Below, one piece after another: positions 1 to 7,309 of a DNA stretch of 64,000 nucleotides. Under the pieces are notes generated by a model. The model ran no database searches. It saw nothing but the letters and a program-made list of their open reading frames with translations, and was not told the origin of the DNA. Origin of the DNA: DASRHK01 sp035650495 (GTDB lineage: Bacteria; Pseudomonadota; Gammaproteobacteria; Nevskiales; Nevskiaceae); assembly GCA_035650495.1 (NCBI GenBank), contig DASRHK010000026.1, positions 1 through 64,000 of the forward strand, in the 5' to 3' direction. Every line of letters begins with the position of its first letter. Positions within the stretch are counted from its first letter, which is position 1. A program made the position numbers and the translations under genes.

Positions 1-939
1 TTGCCGGCCGCTTATTCGACGTCCAATCCAACCGGCGCCGTGAACGGCGCCGCGGGCCATTGGGCGCGCATCGGCGCCGCGCTGCTGGATTCGATGATCT
101 GCACCGGGCTCTTCATGTTCGTGATGATGGTGCTCGGCTTCTACATGGGCACGCAGGGCGCCAAGGCCAAGCCGCCGAGCGGCGAGTCGATCGCCATGAT
201 CTACGCCGTGCTGATCGGCGCGCAGATCGCCTACTTCACGATCACGCAGGGCGGCTCGAAGATGGCGTCGCTCGGCAAGCGCGCGACCGATCTCATCGTC
301 GTCACCACGCGCGGTGAGCCGATCGGCTACGGCCGCGCGCTGGCGCGCTACCTGGTGCTCTTCTTCACCGGATTTCTCTTCTCGCTGCCGCTGCTCGTCA
401 TCCTGTTCACGCGCAAGCACCAGGGCTTGCACGACCTGATCTGCGGCACCGTGGTCATCGACAAGCGCACCTTCGATCGCAGCCGATGGGATTACGAGGC
501 GGTCGCGGGCTCGCCGAACTCGAGCAGCGGCGCGGTGATCGCCGTCGTCCTGCTGTTCTTCTTCATCTTCATGATCGGGATCCTCGCTGCGATCGCGATC
601 CCCGCGTATCAGGATTACCTGATGCGCGCGAAAGTCTCGGAAGCGCTGCTGAAGACGAGCGACGTGAAGGAGCGTTACGCGGCGTACGTGAAGGAACACC
701 AGGCGTGGCCGGCGTCGATCGACGATCTGAAGGCGCCGTCGTCGCTGCGGCTCGCAGGCAACGGGGAAGTCGCATTCGAGATCGCCGACGGCCACGCGCT
801 GATGCTGACGCTGCACGGCGATCCTGCGCTCGACGGCAAGCGCATCGAGCTCGTGCCGATCGGCACCGAAGGCGCATTCGAATGGAAGTGCCGCGTCGTC
901 GACCTGCCGCCGAAATTCGCGCCGAGCGCGTGCCGGTGA
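1..939 (+). CDS. RDD-domain membrane protein fused to a type IV pilin-like C-terminal region
   Basis: The first ~155 residues look like an RDD domain: an Arg/Asp-containing first helix (ARIGAALLDSM), a second hydrophobic segment near 65-80 and a third near 115-135. A pilin-like segment starts near residue 177: a hydrophobic stretch ending in IGILAAIAIPAYQDYL (about 192-207), then RAKVSEAL, an Ala/Lys helix and a C-terminal tail ending in Cys-Arg with an earlier Cys in WKC, as in PilE-type pilins. Normally this motif begins a protein after prepilin cleavage, so its internal position is odd. No prepilin peptidase site (Gly before Phe-Thr-Leu-type residues) is evident at the junction. The first base of the window begins a TTG codon, so the true start may lie upstream and the gene may be 5'-partial. 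Function unknown; membrane location is likely. Confidence 0.75.
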   Translation: MPAAYSTSNPTGAVNGAAGHWARIGAALLDSMICTGLFMFVMMVLGFYMGTQGAKAKPPSGESIAMIYAVLIGAQIAYFTITQGGSKMASLGKRATDLIVVTTRGEPIGYGRALARYLVLFFTGFLFSLPLLVILFTRKHQGLHDLICGTVVIDKRTFDRSRWDYEAVAGSPNSSSGAVIAVVLLFFFIFMIGILAAIAIPAYQDYLMRAKVSEALLKTSDVKERYAAYVKEHQAWPASIDDLKAPSSLRLAGNGEVAFEIADGHALMLTLHGDPALDGKRIELVPIGTEGAFEWKCRVVDLPPKFAPSACR

Positions 940-946
940 TCGCGCC

Positions 947-1336
947 CTAGGCTTTCGATCGGTTGAGCGCCACCGCGGCGCGGATCAGCGCCTTGAACGC
1001 CTTCTCGTCGATCGCGTCGCCTTCGTGGAAGTCGATGGCGCGGCGCGCGTTGCCTTCGAGGCTGGAGTTGAACAGCTTCGCCGGATCGGCGACCGACGCG
1101 CCCTTCAGGAAGGTCAGCTTCACGGCTTTCTTGTAGGTCTCGCCGGTGCAGACGATACCGTCGTGCGACCACACCGGCACGTTCCACTTCCACTCTTCGA
1201 CGACTTCGGGATCCGCGGCCTTGATCAGCCCGCGGATGCGCGAGAGCATCTGGCCTCGCCAGTCACCGAGCTCCTGGATGCGCGCGTCGATGCGCTGTGC
1301 GGCCGTCTCGCCTTCCTTGAGTGGGCTCTTCTTCAT
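947..1336 (-). CDS. DUF1801 (YdhG-like) domain protein
   Basis: A 129-residue soluble protein with the DUF1801 pattern: an N-terminal helical region (IDARIQELGDWRGQMLSRIR), then ADPEVVEEWKWNVPVWSHDG, a short strand YKKAVKLTF, and a C-terminal helical part ending in ALNRSKA. Members are small stand-alone proteins of unknown biochemical role. It is convergent with the RDD-pilin gene, leaving only 7 bp between the stops. Nothing nearby indicates its job. Confidence 0.85.
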   Translation of the reverse strand: MKKSPLKEGETAAQRIDARIQELGDWRGQMLSRIRGLIKAADPEVVEEWKWNVPVWSHDGIVCTGETYKKAVKLTFLKGASVADPAKLFNSSLEGNARRAIDFHEGDAIDEKAFKALIRAAVALNRSKA

Positions 1337-1360
1337 GTCGCCTCCGTCGGGGCGCCTAGC

Positions 1361-2893
1361 CTACTCCACCGCAACCTGCGGCACCTTCTTGCCTCGCCGC
1401 GCTTCGCGCACCATTAGGAGCATCGGCAGCGTGAGCAGCGTCAGGAAGAACATCAGATAGAAGTCGTCGAGATACGCGACCATCGCGGCCTGACCGGTCG
1501 CCACTGCGTTGAACGCCGCCATGCCCGAGTGCGACGACAGCGCCGCCGCGAGCTGCGGGTTCTGGTTCGCGAGGTTGTACGGCGTGACGTGCTCGACGAG
1601 CGACGCGTGCACGATCTGCGTGTTGCGCACGAACAGCGCCTGCACCGCCGAGATGCCGATGGACGAGCCGATGTTGCGGGTGAGCGAGAACAGCGCGCTG
1701 CCCTCGTTGCGCAGGTTGCCGGGCAGGCTCGCGAACGCGATCGTCGCCATCGGCACGTACGCGAGCCCGGTGCCGAAGCCCTGGACGAGGCCTGACCAGA
1801 CGATCGGCGCGCCGCTCATCTCCGGGCTGAACTGCGTCATCTGCCACAGCGAGATCGCGGTCAGCGAAAAGCCCGCGCCGATGATCAGCCGCGACGGGAC
1901 CTTTCCGATCAGCGGACCGACCAGCATCATCGCCGCGAGCGTGCCGACGCTGCGTGGCGCGGTCAGCAGGCCCGCCTCGTAGACGGGATAGCCGAGCAGC
2001 TGCTGCAGCAGCGGCGGCAACAGCGCGAGCGTCGCGAACATCACCACGCCGACGACGAAGATGAAGACGTTGCCGCTGACGTAGTTGCGATCCTTGAACA
2101 GCGCCGGCCGGAAGAACGGGTGCGCCGTCGTCGCGCTGTGGACGGCGAACAGGTACAGCGCGAGCGCGGCCAGCGTGAACTCGATCCAGATCTCGGTCGA
2201 GCCGAACCAGTCCATCAGCGGCCCGCGATCGAGCCCGAGCTGCAGCGACACGACGAACAGCGCGAGCAGCGCGAAGCCGAAGAAGTCGAAGCGCGACTTG
2301 CGCGTCTCCCCGTGCGGCAGGAACGCGAGAACGCCGAGGAACGCGAGGATGCCCAGCGGCAGGTTGATGTAGAACACCCAGCGCCAGCTGTAGTTGTCGG
2401 TGAGCCAGCCGCCGAGGATCGGGCCGATCATCGGGCCGATCAGCACGCCCTGCCCCCACGCCGCCATGGCGCGGCCGTGCCGCTCGGGCGGGTTGATGTC
2501 GAACAGCACGGCCTGCGACATCGGCACCAGCGCGGCGCCCGCGAGTCCCTGGAGGAATCGGAAGAGCACGATCTGCGGCAGCGTCTGCGCCAATCCGCAC
2601 AGCATCGACGCGACCGTGAAGCCGGCGACGGAGGCGAGGAACAAGCGCTTGCGGCCGAATTGCCCGGCGAGCCAGCCGGTGACCGGCGTCATCACCGCGG
2701 CGGCGACGATGTACGAGGTCAAGACCCAGGTCATCTGATCCTGCGTCGCCGACAGCGAGCCCATCATCTTGGGCAGCGCGACATTGGCAATGGTGTTGTC
2801 CAGCGTCTGCAGGATCGACGCGAGCATCACCGTCACCGTGACCATGGTGCGGTTCACCGCCGGCATCGGCGGTGCGGGCTCGGCGGCGGTCAT
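1361..2893 (-). CDS. emrB: DHA2-family MFS multidrug efflux permease (EmrB/QacA type)
   Basis: An inner-membrane drug:proton antiporter of about 14 transmembrane segments, 510 residues, the usual EmrB size. Visible motifs are LDNTIANVALP in helix 1 (motif D1 of the 14-TM DHA2 group), GWLAGQFGRKRLF in loop 2-3 (motif A), RFLQGLAGAALVPMSQA (motif B) and GPILGGWL (motif C). It lies 3 bp after the stop of the EmrA-like periplasmic adaptor and is third in a marR-emrA-emrB operon. It should work with that adaptor and an outer-membrane channel not encoded here. Substrates cannot be read from sequence; the family exports hydrophobic uncouplers, antibiotics and fatty acids. Confidence 0.93.
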   Translation of the reverse strand: MTAAEPAPPMPAVNRTMVTVTVMLASILQTLDNTIANVALPKMMGSLSATQDQMTWVLTSYIVAAAVMTPVTGWLAGQFGRKRLFLASVAGFTVASMLCGLAQTLPQIVLFRFLQGLAGAALVPMSQAVLFDINPPERHGRAMAAWGQGVLIGPMIGPILGGWLTDNYSWRWVFYINLPLGILAFLGVLAFLPHGETRKSRFDFFGFALLALFVVSLQLGLDRGPLMDWFGSTEIWIEFTLAALALYLFAVHSATTAHPFFRPALFKDRNYVSGNVFIFVVGVVMFATLALLPPLLQQLLGYPVYEAGLLTAPRSVGTLAAMMLVGPLIGKVPSRLIIGAGFSLTAISLWQMTQFSPEMSGAPIVWSGLVQGFGTGLAYVPMATIAFASLPGNLRNEGSALFSLTRNIGSSIGISAVQALFVRNTQIVHASLVEHVTPYNLANQNPQLAAALSSHSGMAAFNAVATGQAAMVAYLDDFYLMFFLTLLTLPMLLMVREARRGKKVPQVAVE

Positions 2894-2896
2894 CGT

Positions 2897-3958
2897 TCAG
2901 GAACCGAAGAGCTTGCGGCTGTGCTCGGTGTCGACCTTCGCCGTGGCGGAAAGACCCGAGCGCAGCGCGGTCGCGGCGTCGGCGTCGTCGAGCGCAAGGC
3001 GCACCGGCAATCGCTGCACGACCTTGACCCAGTTGCCGGTCGCGTTCTCGGCCGGCAGCGCGGAGAACTGTGAGCCGGTTCCCGGCGCGACGCTCTCGAC
3101 GTGCGCCTTGAACTCGCGGCCGGGATACGAATCGATCCGGACCGTCGCCGCCTGGCCCGGATGCATGTGCGTCAGCTGGTCTTCCTTGAAGTTCGCCTCG
3201 ATCCAGACGTCGTGCGTGGACAGCAGCGCGAACGCCGGTGACGCGGCGTTGATGTAATCGCCGACCTGCAGCTGCTCGACCTTGGCGACGACGCCGTCGT
3301 CCGGCGCGGTGATGCGCGTGTACGACAGGTTCAGCTGCGCCTTGTCCAGCTCGGCCTTGGCCTCGAGCACGGTCGGGTGCTGATCGGGATCGACGTCGAC
3401 GTCGCCGCCCAGCATCGCGAGGATGCTTTGCGCCTGCTGCTGCGCCGCGACGAGCTCGGCGCGCGCGGCATCGCGATCGTGCAACGCCTGGTCGTAGAGC
3501 GCCTTCGACGTCAGCCCTTGCGCCAGGACCTTCTGCTGGCGATCGAGCTCGCGCTGCCGGAACGCGACGTTCTCCTGCGCCTTGCCGACCGCGGCCATCT
3601 GCTGCGCGTATGCCGCTTTGCCGGCACCGACCTGCAGCTTCGCCGCGGCGAGCTTCGCCTGCGCAGACTCGACCGCGATGCGGAACGGCTGATCGTCGAC
3701 GCGGAACAGGAGATCACCGCGATGTACCGGCTGGTTGTCGTGCACGGCGATCTCGACGACGCGCCCGGCGACGTTGCTGCTGATCGACGCGCGCGCGGCC
3801 TGCACGTAGGCGTCGTCGGTCGACATGTAGCGGCCGCCCGTGAACCACGCGATCGTCGCGACGATCGCGACCACGCCGACACCGCCGACCATCAGGGGAA
3901 CCCGCAGGCTCTTGCGGCCGGAGACGGCCGCTGGTGCTGCAACTGCTTCGAAGCTCAT
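2897..3958 (-). CDS. emrA: HlyD/EmrA-family periplasmic adaptor (membrane fusion protein)
   Basis: A 353-residue membrane fusion protein. It has an N-terminal TM anchor (about 22-42, LMVGGVGVVAIVATIAWF), a split lipoyl/barrel-sandwich domain beginning around YVQAARASISSNVAGRVVEI, a long alpha-helical hairpin rich in Gln/Ala (about 85-200) and a beta-barrel with the family motif IRIDSYPGREFKAHVESV. It bridges the MFS permease to an outer-membrane factor. Its start overlaps the marR stop by 4 bp, so the two are probably translationally coupled. Confidence 0.92.
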   Translation of the reverse strand: MSFEAVAAPAAVSGRKSLRVPLMVGGVGVVAIVATIAWFTGGRYMSTDDAYVQAARASISSNVAGRVVEIAVHDNQPVHRGDLLFRVDDQPFRIAVESAQAKLAAAKLQVGAGKAAYAQQMAAVGKAQENVAFRQRELDRQQKVLAQGLTSKALYDQALHDRDAARAELVAAQQQAQSILAMLGGDVDVDPDQHPTVLEAKAELDKAQLNLSYTRITAPDDGVVAKVEQLQVGDYINAASPAFALLSTHDVWIEANFKEDQLTHMHPGQAATVRIDSYPGREFKAHVESVAPGTGSQFSALPAENATGNWVKVVQRLPVRLALDDADAATALRSGLSATAKVDTEHSRKLFGS

Positions 3959-4416
3959 GCCGCCTCCTTACGCTTGGAGCCCACGATCTCCACGAGGTTC
4001 GCGTGGACCCGCTCGAGCAGGCTCATCAATTTGTCGCGCTCCTTCGCCGACAGTCCGGCCAGCGCTTCCGAGCGCGCGCGATCGGCGAATTCCCAGATGC
4101 GATTGACGATGGGCACGGCCGCCCTGCGGAGGAACAACTTCCGTGCCCGCCGATCGGTCTCGTGCGCGCGACGCTCGATCCAGCCCTGCTCCTCCATGCG
4201 ATCGAGGATGCGCACGAGGGTCATCGGGTCGGTCTCGGTGAGCTCGGCGAGCCGGATCTGGCTCACGCCTTCGTTGCGGTGCAGGTGCGCCAGCACCTTG
4301 CATTGCGTCAGCGTCAGGCCGAGCTCCTCGGCGTGGCGCTCGAAGTTGGCGACGGACAGCCGGGAGACGTCCTTGACCAGGAAGCCGAACGTCTGGGGGG
4401 TTTGCGGGGCTTTCAT
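3955..4416 (-). CDS. MarR-family transcriptional regulator of the efflux operon
   Basis: A 153-residue winged-helix regulator. The HTH is around GVSQIRLAELTETDPMTLVRILDRMEEQGWIERR and the wing is the following DRRARKLFL. I chose the ATG giving MKAPQTPQTFGFL; an in-frame ATG five codons upstream would put the start inside the palindrome at 4428-4445. It is first in the marR-emrA-emrB operon and presumably represses it, releasing DNA when a phenolic or drug ligand binds. No redox Cys pair is visible in the body of the protein, so ligand sensing is more likely than thiol sensing. Confidence 0.92.
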   Translation of the reverse strand: MKAPQTPQTFGFLVKDVSRLSVANFERHAEELGLTLTQCKVLAHLHRNEGVSQIRLAELTETDPMTLVRILDRMEEQGWIERRAHETDRRARKLFLRRAAVPIVNRIWEFADRARSEALAGLSAKERDKLMSLLERVHANLVEIVGSKRKEAA

Positions 4417-4427
4417 AAGCGGCGAGA

Positions 4428-4445
4428 TCATATCACGTGATATGA
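4428..4445. promoter_or_regulatory. 18-bp perfect palindrome, probable MarR operator
   Basis: TCATATCACGTGATATGA is a perfect palindrome lying 12 bp upstream of the chosen marR start, inside the 64-bp gap that must carry the promoter of the marR-emrA-emrB operon. It is AT-rich in an otherwise GC-rich region. MarR-family proteins bind palindromes of about 16-20 bp overlapping their own promoters, so autoregulation is the simplest reading. Binding is inferred, not shown. Confidence 0.75.
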
Positions 4446-4480
4446 CTTCGCGGCAACGGCGGGATGGCGGCTGCGTCGGC

Positions 4481-7300
4481 CTAGGCGACGTCGAACCCCT
4501 CCGGAGCGCTCGCCTTGATCGCCTCGAGCCGCGCCTGGTCGTCCTTGCTCGCGCCCTCGAGCGCGCACAAGGCTTCGAGCGCGGCGCGCTCGAGCGTGTA
4601 CGCGCTCTGCGCGTGCGCTTCGTCCGCCGACGCGCGCATCGCTGCGCGCGCGGCCGCGAGATCGCCGAGGCCCTGCGCGATGCGGCCCTGAAGGACCAGC
4701 AGGTCCGGCAGGTAGATGCGCTCGCCGATGCGTTGCGCGAGCACACGCGCATCCTCGAATTGTCTCTGCGCCTCCCGCCATCGCCTGCCGATGACCAGCG
4801 CCTCGGTCGCGTAGCCAAGCACGCTGACCTGACCGCTGTGCATGCCGAGCCGCGCGTGGCGCTCGTGCCCGCGCAGGATCATCGCGTGTCCCTCGTCGGG
4901 CTTGCCGCGTCGCGCGAGCGCCCAGCCGCGCAGCCACAGCCCGGGACCCTCGCCTTGCGCGAGCGAATGGCTCGCCACGGTTGCCTGCAGGCGCTCGCCG
5001 ATGTTCTCGACCTGAGCGACGTCGCCGAGCCGCCACGCCAGCGCGGCGGCCCACCACAACGCCCACATCGTCGCCATCGGCTGCTCGATGATCCTGGCAC
5101 GCGCCATCGCCTGCGCGATCTGCGCTTTCGCCTGCGCGATGTGGCCGAGGTGCGAGAGCGGCAGCGACAGGTTCGCGCGCATCGACACCTCCGGATCGAC
5201 GATGAACGTCGCCTCGAGCAGGCGAGGTCCGAGCTCGAGGCAGCAGCGGACGCCTCGCTCGAGCAGCGGCGTCGCGCGCTCGAGATCGCCGAGATGCGCT
5301 GCGACGAAGCCGCCGAGATTGCTCGCGACCATGCGCAGGACGAGATCGCCGCGCGCGTCGGCGAGCGATTCGAGCCGGTGGGCGATGCGGCCCGCCTCCT
5401 CGTATTCGCCGCGGCTGAAGTGGATCCAGCCGAGTCCTCCCTGCTCCGATGCGCGCGCGGGCGCGGGCGGCAAGCGCATCGAGATGTCTTGCGCACGCTG
5501 GAACGCTTCGCGCGCTTCCGGCGAGCCCACGCCGAGCAATTGCGACGCCGCAACGCCGCGATCGCCGCACATCCGCAATTCGTACTCGAGCCGCTCCGGC
5601 GACTCCGGGATTTTCGGGGCGATCTCCAGCGCGTGCGCCGACAGGCTCAGCGCCTCGGTCGGCGCGAAGCGCTTGAGCGCGACGTCGATCGCGTCGACGG
5701 AGTGGCGCAGCGCGGCGAGCAGGTCGTGGCTCGATTCGTAGTGCAGCGCGAGCTCCGCCGGTGGCACGAGGATGCCGAGCTTGCGGCTCGCTTCCATCGA
5801 CTGCGCGATGCGCGCGTGCAGCTGCGCGCGCTTCACGGCGCCGAGACGCTGGTAGAGCACCTGGCGATACAGCGCGTGCCGGAACCCATAGCGTGCATCG
5901 AAGCTGCCGTCGGCGAGACGCGTCACCGCCGCGGCGTCGAGCCACTGTCCGCGCGCGGCCAGCGCGTCGAATTCCGCGCTCACCGCCGCTGCGTCGATCT
6001 GCAGCGCATCGGCGACCGTTTGCGCGCGCATCTCGATGCCGCAAGCTGCAGCGGCTTCCAGCATCGCGCGGAGCTCGCGCGGCAGGCGCACGAGCTGCTT
6101 CTCGATCACGCCGGCGAGGCTCTCCGGGACCGCGAGCGACTTGATCGCGCTCGCGGTGCCGAGCCCGCCCTGCGATTCGAGCTCGTCGACGACGTTGGCG
6201 ACGAACAGCGGCAAGCCGTCGGTGTGGGCGTGCAGCGTGCGCAGGAAGTCTTCGGTGAACGCGACGCCCGGGAAGCGATCCCCGAAATAAGCGCTGACCT
6301 CGGCCTCGGAGAACGTCTCGAGCGGAATCTCGGTCACCCGGTTCTGCAGGCGCAGCTCGTGACGCAGCGCACTCAGCGGATGATCTCCGGCGATCACTTC
6401 GGTCAAGCGGAAGCTCGCGAGCCAGAGCATCCGCGCGGGCGCGCTGCTGCGCGCGAGGTAGTTCATCAGCTGCAGCGTGCCGGGATCGCTCCAGTGCAGA
6501 TCCTCGGTGATCAGCAGCAGCGGCCGCGCCTGCGTGTAGGTGTCGAGGCATTCCCGCAGCTCGCGCATCATGCGGTCCTGATTCGTGCCGGCGAGCTGCG
6601 AGCGCAGCGCGGTGCGCTCGGATTCGCTGCAGAACTGCGGCAGCTGCAGGAGCCACGTCGGCGCTGCCGTCCGCAGCTGCTTCGGCAAGTCGGGATCGCG
6701 CTGGCAAAGCGTCGTCAGCGCTTCGAGGACCGGCATGTACGGCTCGGCCGCGCCGAACTGCTCGACGCACTGACCCAATGAGCACGACGCGGCGCCGACC
6801 TCGGCGAGGAGGTTCCGGATCAGCGTCGTCTTGCCGACGCCCGCATCGCCGGTGATCCACACGACCTGTCGCTTTCCCGCGAGCGCCTGCTGCCAGCGCT
6901 CGCGAAGCACCGCGAGCACGTCCTGCCGTCCCGTCATCCTCGGCGGCGGCTCGGCCGGCGCCGCGGGCGCCGGCGGCGCAGCTTGCGACACGCCGATGAA
7001 CCGGTAACCACGGCGCGAGGCGGTCTCGATGTAGCGCGGCGCCTTCGGGTCGTCGCCGAGCACGTCGCGCAATTCGCTGATGATCGTCTTCAGCACGGAT
7101 TCGCTGACGTGCTGATGGCCCCACACCGCGTCGAGCAGCGCGTCCTTGCTCATCAGCTGACCGGGCTGGCGCGCGAGCGCACAGAGCACGTTGAACGCTT
7201 TCGGCGCGATCGCGAGCGCCTTGCCGTCCCGCGTCAGGCGGGCGTTCGCCTCGTCGAGCTCGAAGCGATCGAAGCGCAGCAACAGCGGCGTCGGCGCCAC
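4481..7300 (-). CDS. Winged-helix regulator with AAA-type ATPase and TPR-like helical repeats (paralogue 1)
   Basis: A 939-residue protein in three parts. Residues about 5-103 form an OmpR/CadC-type winged helix (FDRFELDEANARL, then HVSESVLKTIISELRDVLGDD and YIETASRRGYRFIG). Next comes an ATPase domain with Walker A GDAGVGKTT (151-159) and Walker B-like LLLITEDLHWSD. The remainder is a long all-helical region of TPR-like repeats to the C terminus. This is a STAND/MalT-like layout with the DNA-binding domain at the N terminus. No receiver domain or membrane segment is seen, so the signal is probably cytoplasmic. It lies 9 bp downstream of its close paralogue in the same orientation. Targets are unknown; the efflux operon downstream has its own regulator. 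Confidence 0.85.
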   Translation of the reverse strand: MAPTPLLLRFDRFELDEANARLTRDGKALAIAPKAFNVLCALARQPGQLMSKDALLDAVWGHQHVSESVLKTIISELRDVLGDDPKAPRYIETASRRGYRFIGVSQAAPPAPAAPAEPPPRMTGRQDVLAVLRERWQQALAGKRQVVWITGDAGVGKTTLIRNLLAEVGAASCSLGQCVEQFGAAEPYMPVLEALTTLCQRDPDLPKQLRTAAPTWLLQLPQFCSESERTALRSQLAGTNQDRMMRELRECLDTYTQARPLLLITEDLHWSDPGTLQLMNYLARSSAPARMLWLASFRLTEVIAGDHPLSALRHELRLQNRVTEIPLETFSEAEVSAYFGDRFPGVAFTEDFLRTLHAHTDGLPLFVANVVDELESQGGLGTASAIKSLAVPESLAGVIEKQLVRLPRELRAMLEAAAACGIEMRAQTVADALQIDAAAVSAEFDALAARGQWLDAAAVTRLADGSFDARYGFRHALYRQVLYQRLGAVKRAQLHARIAQSMEASRKLGILVPPAELALHYESSHDLLAALRHSVDAIDVALKRFAPTEALSLSAHALEIAPKIPESPERLEYELRMCGDRGVAASQLLGVGSPEAREAFQRAQDISMRLPPAPARASEQGGLGWIHFSRGEYEEAGRIAHRLESLADARGDLVLRMVASNLGGFVAAHLGDLERATPLLERGVRCCLELGPRLLEATFIVDPEVSMRANLSLPLSHLGHIAQAKAQIAQAMARARIIEQPMATMWALWWAAALAWRLGDVAQVENIGERLQATVASHSLAQGEGPGLWLRGWALARRGKPDEGHAMILRGHERHARLGMHSGQVSVLGYATEALVIGRRWREAQRQFEDARVLAQRIGERIYLPDLLVLQGRIAQGLGDLAAARAAMRASADEAHAQSAYTLERAALEALCALEGASKDDQARLEAIKASAPEGFDVA

Positions 7301-7309
7301 GGTCGATCC

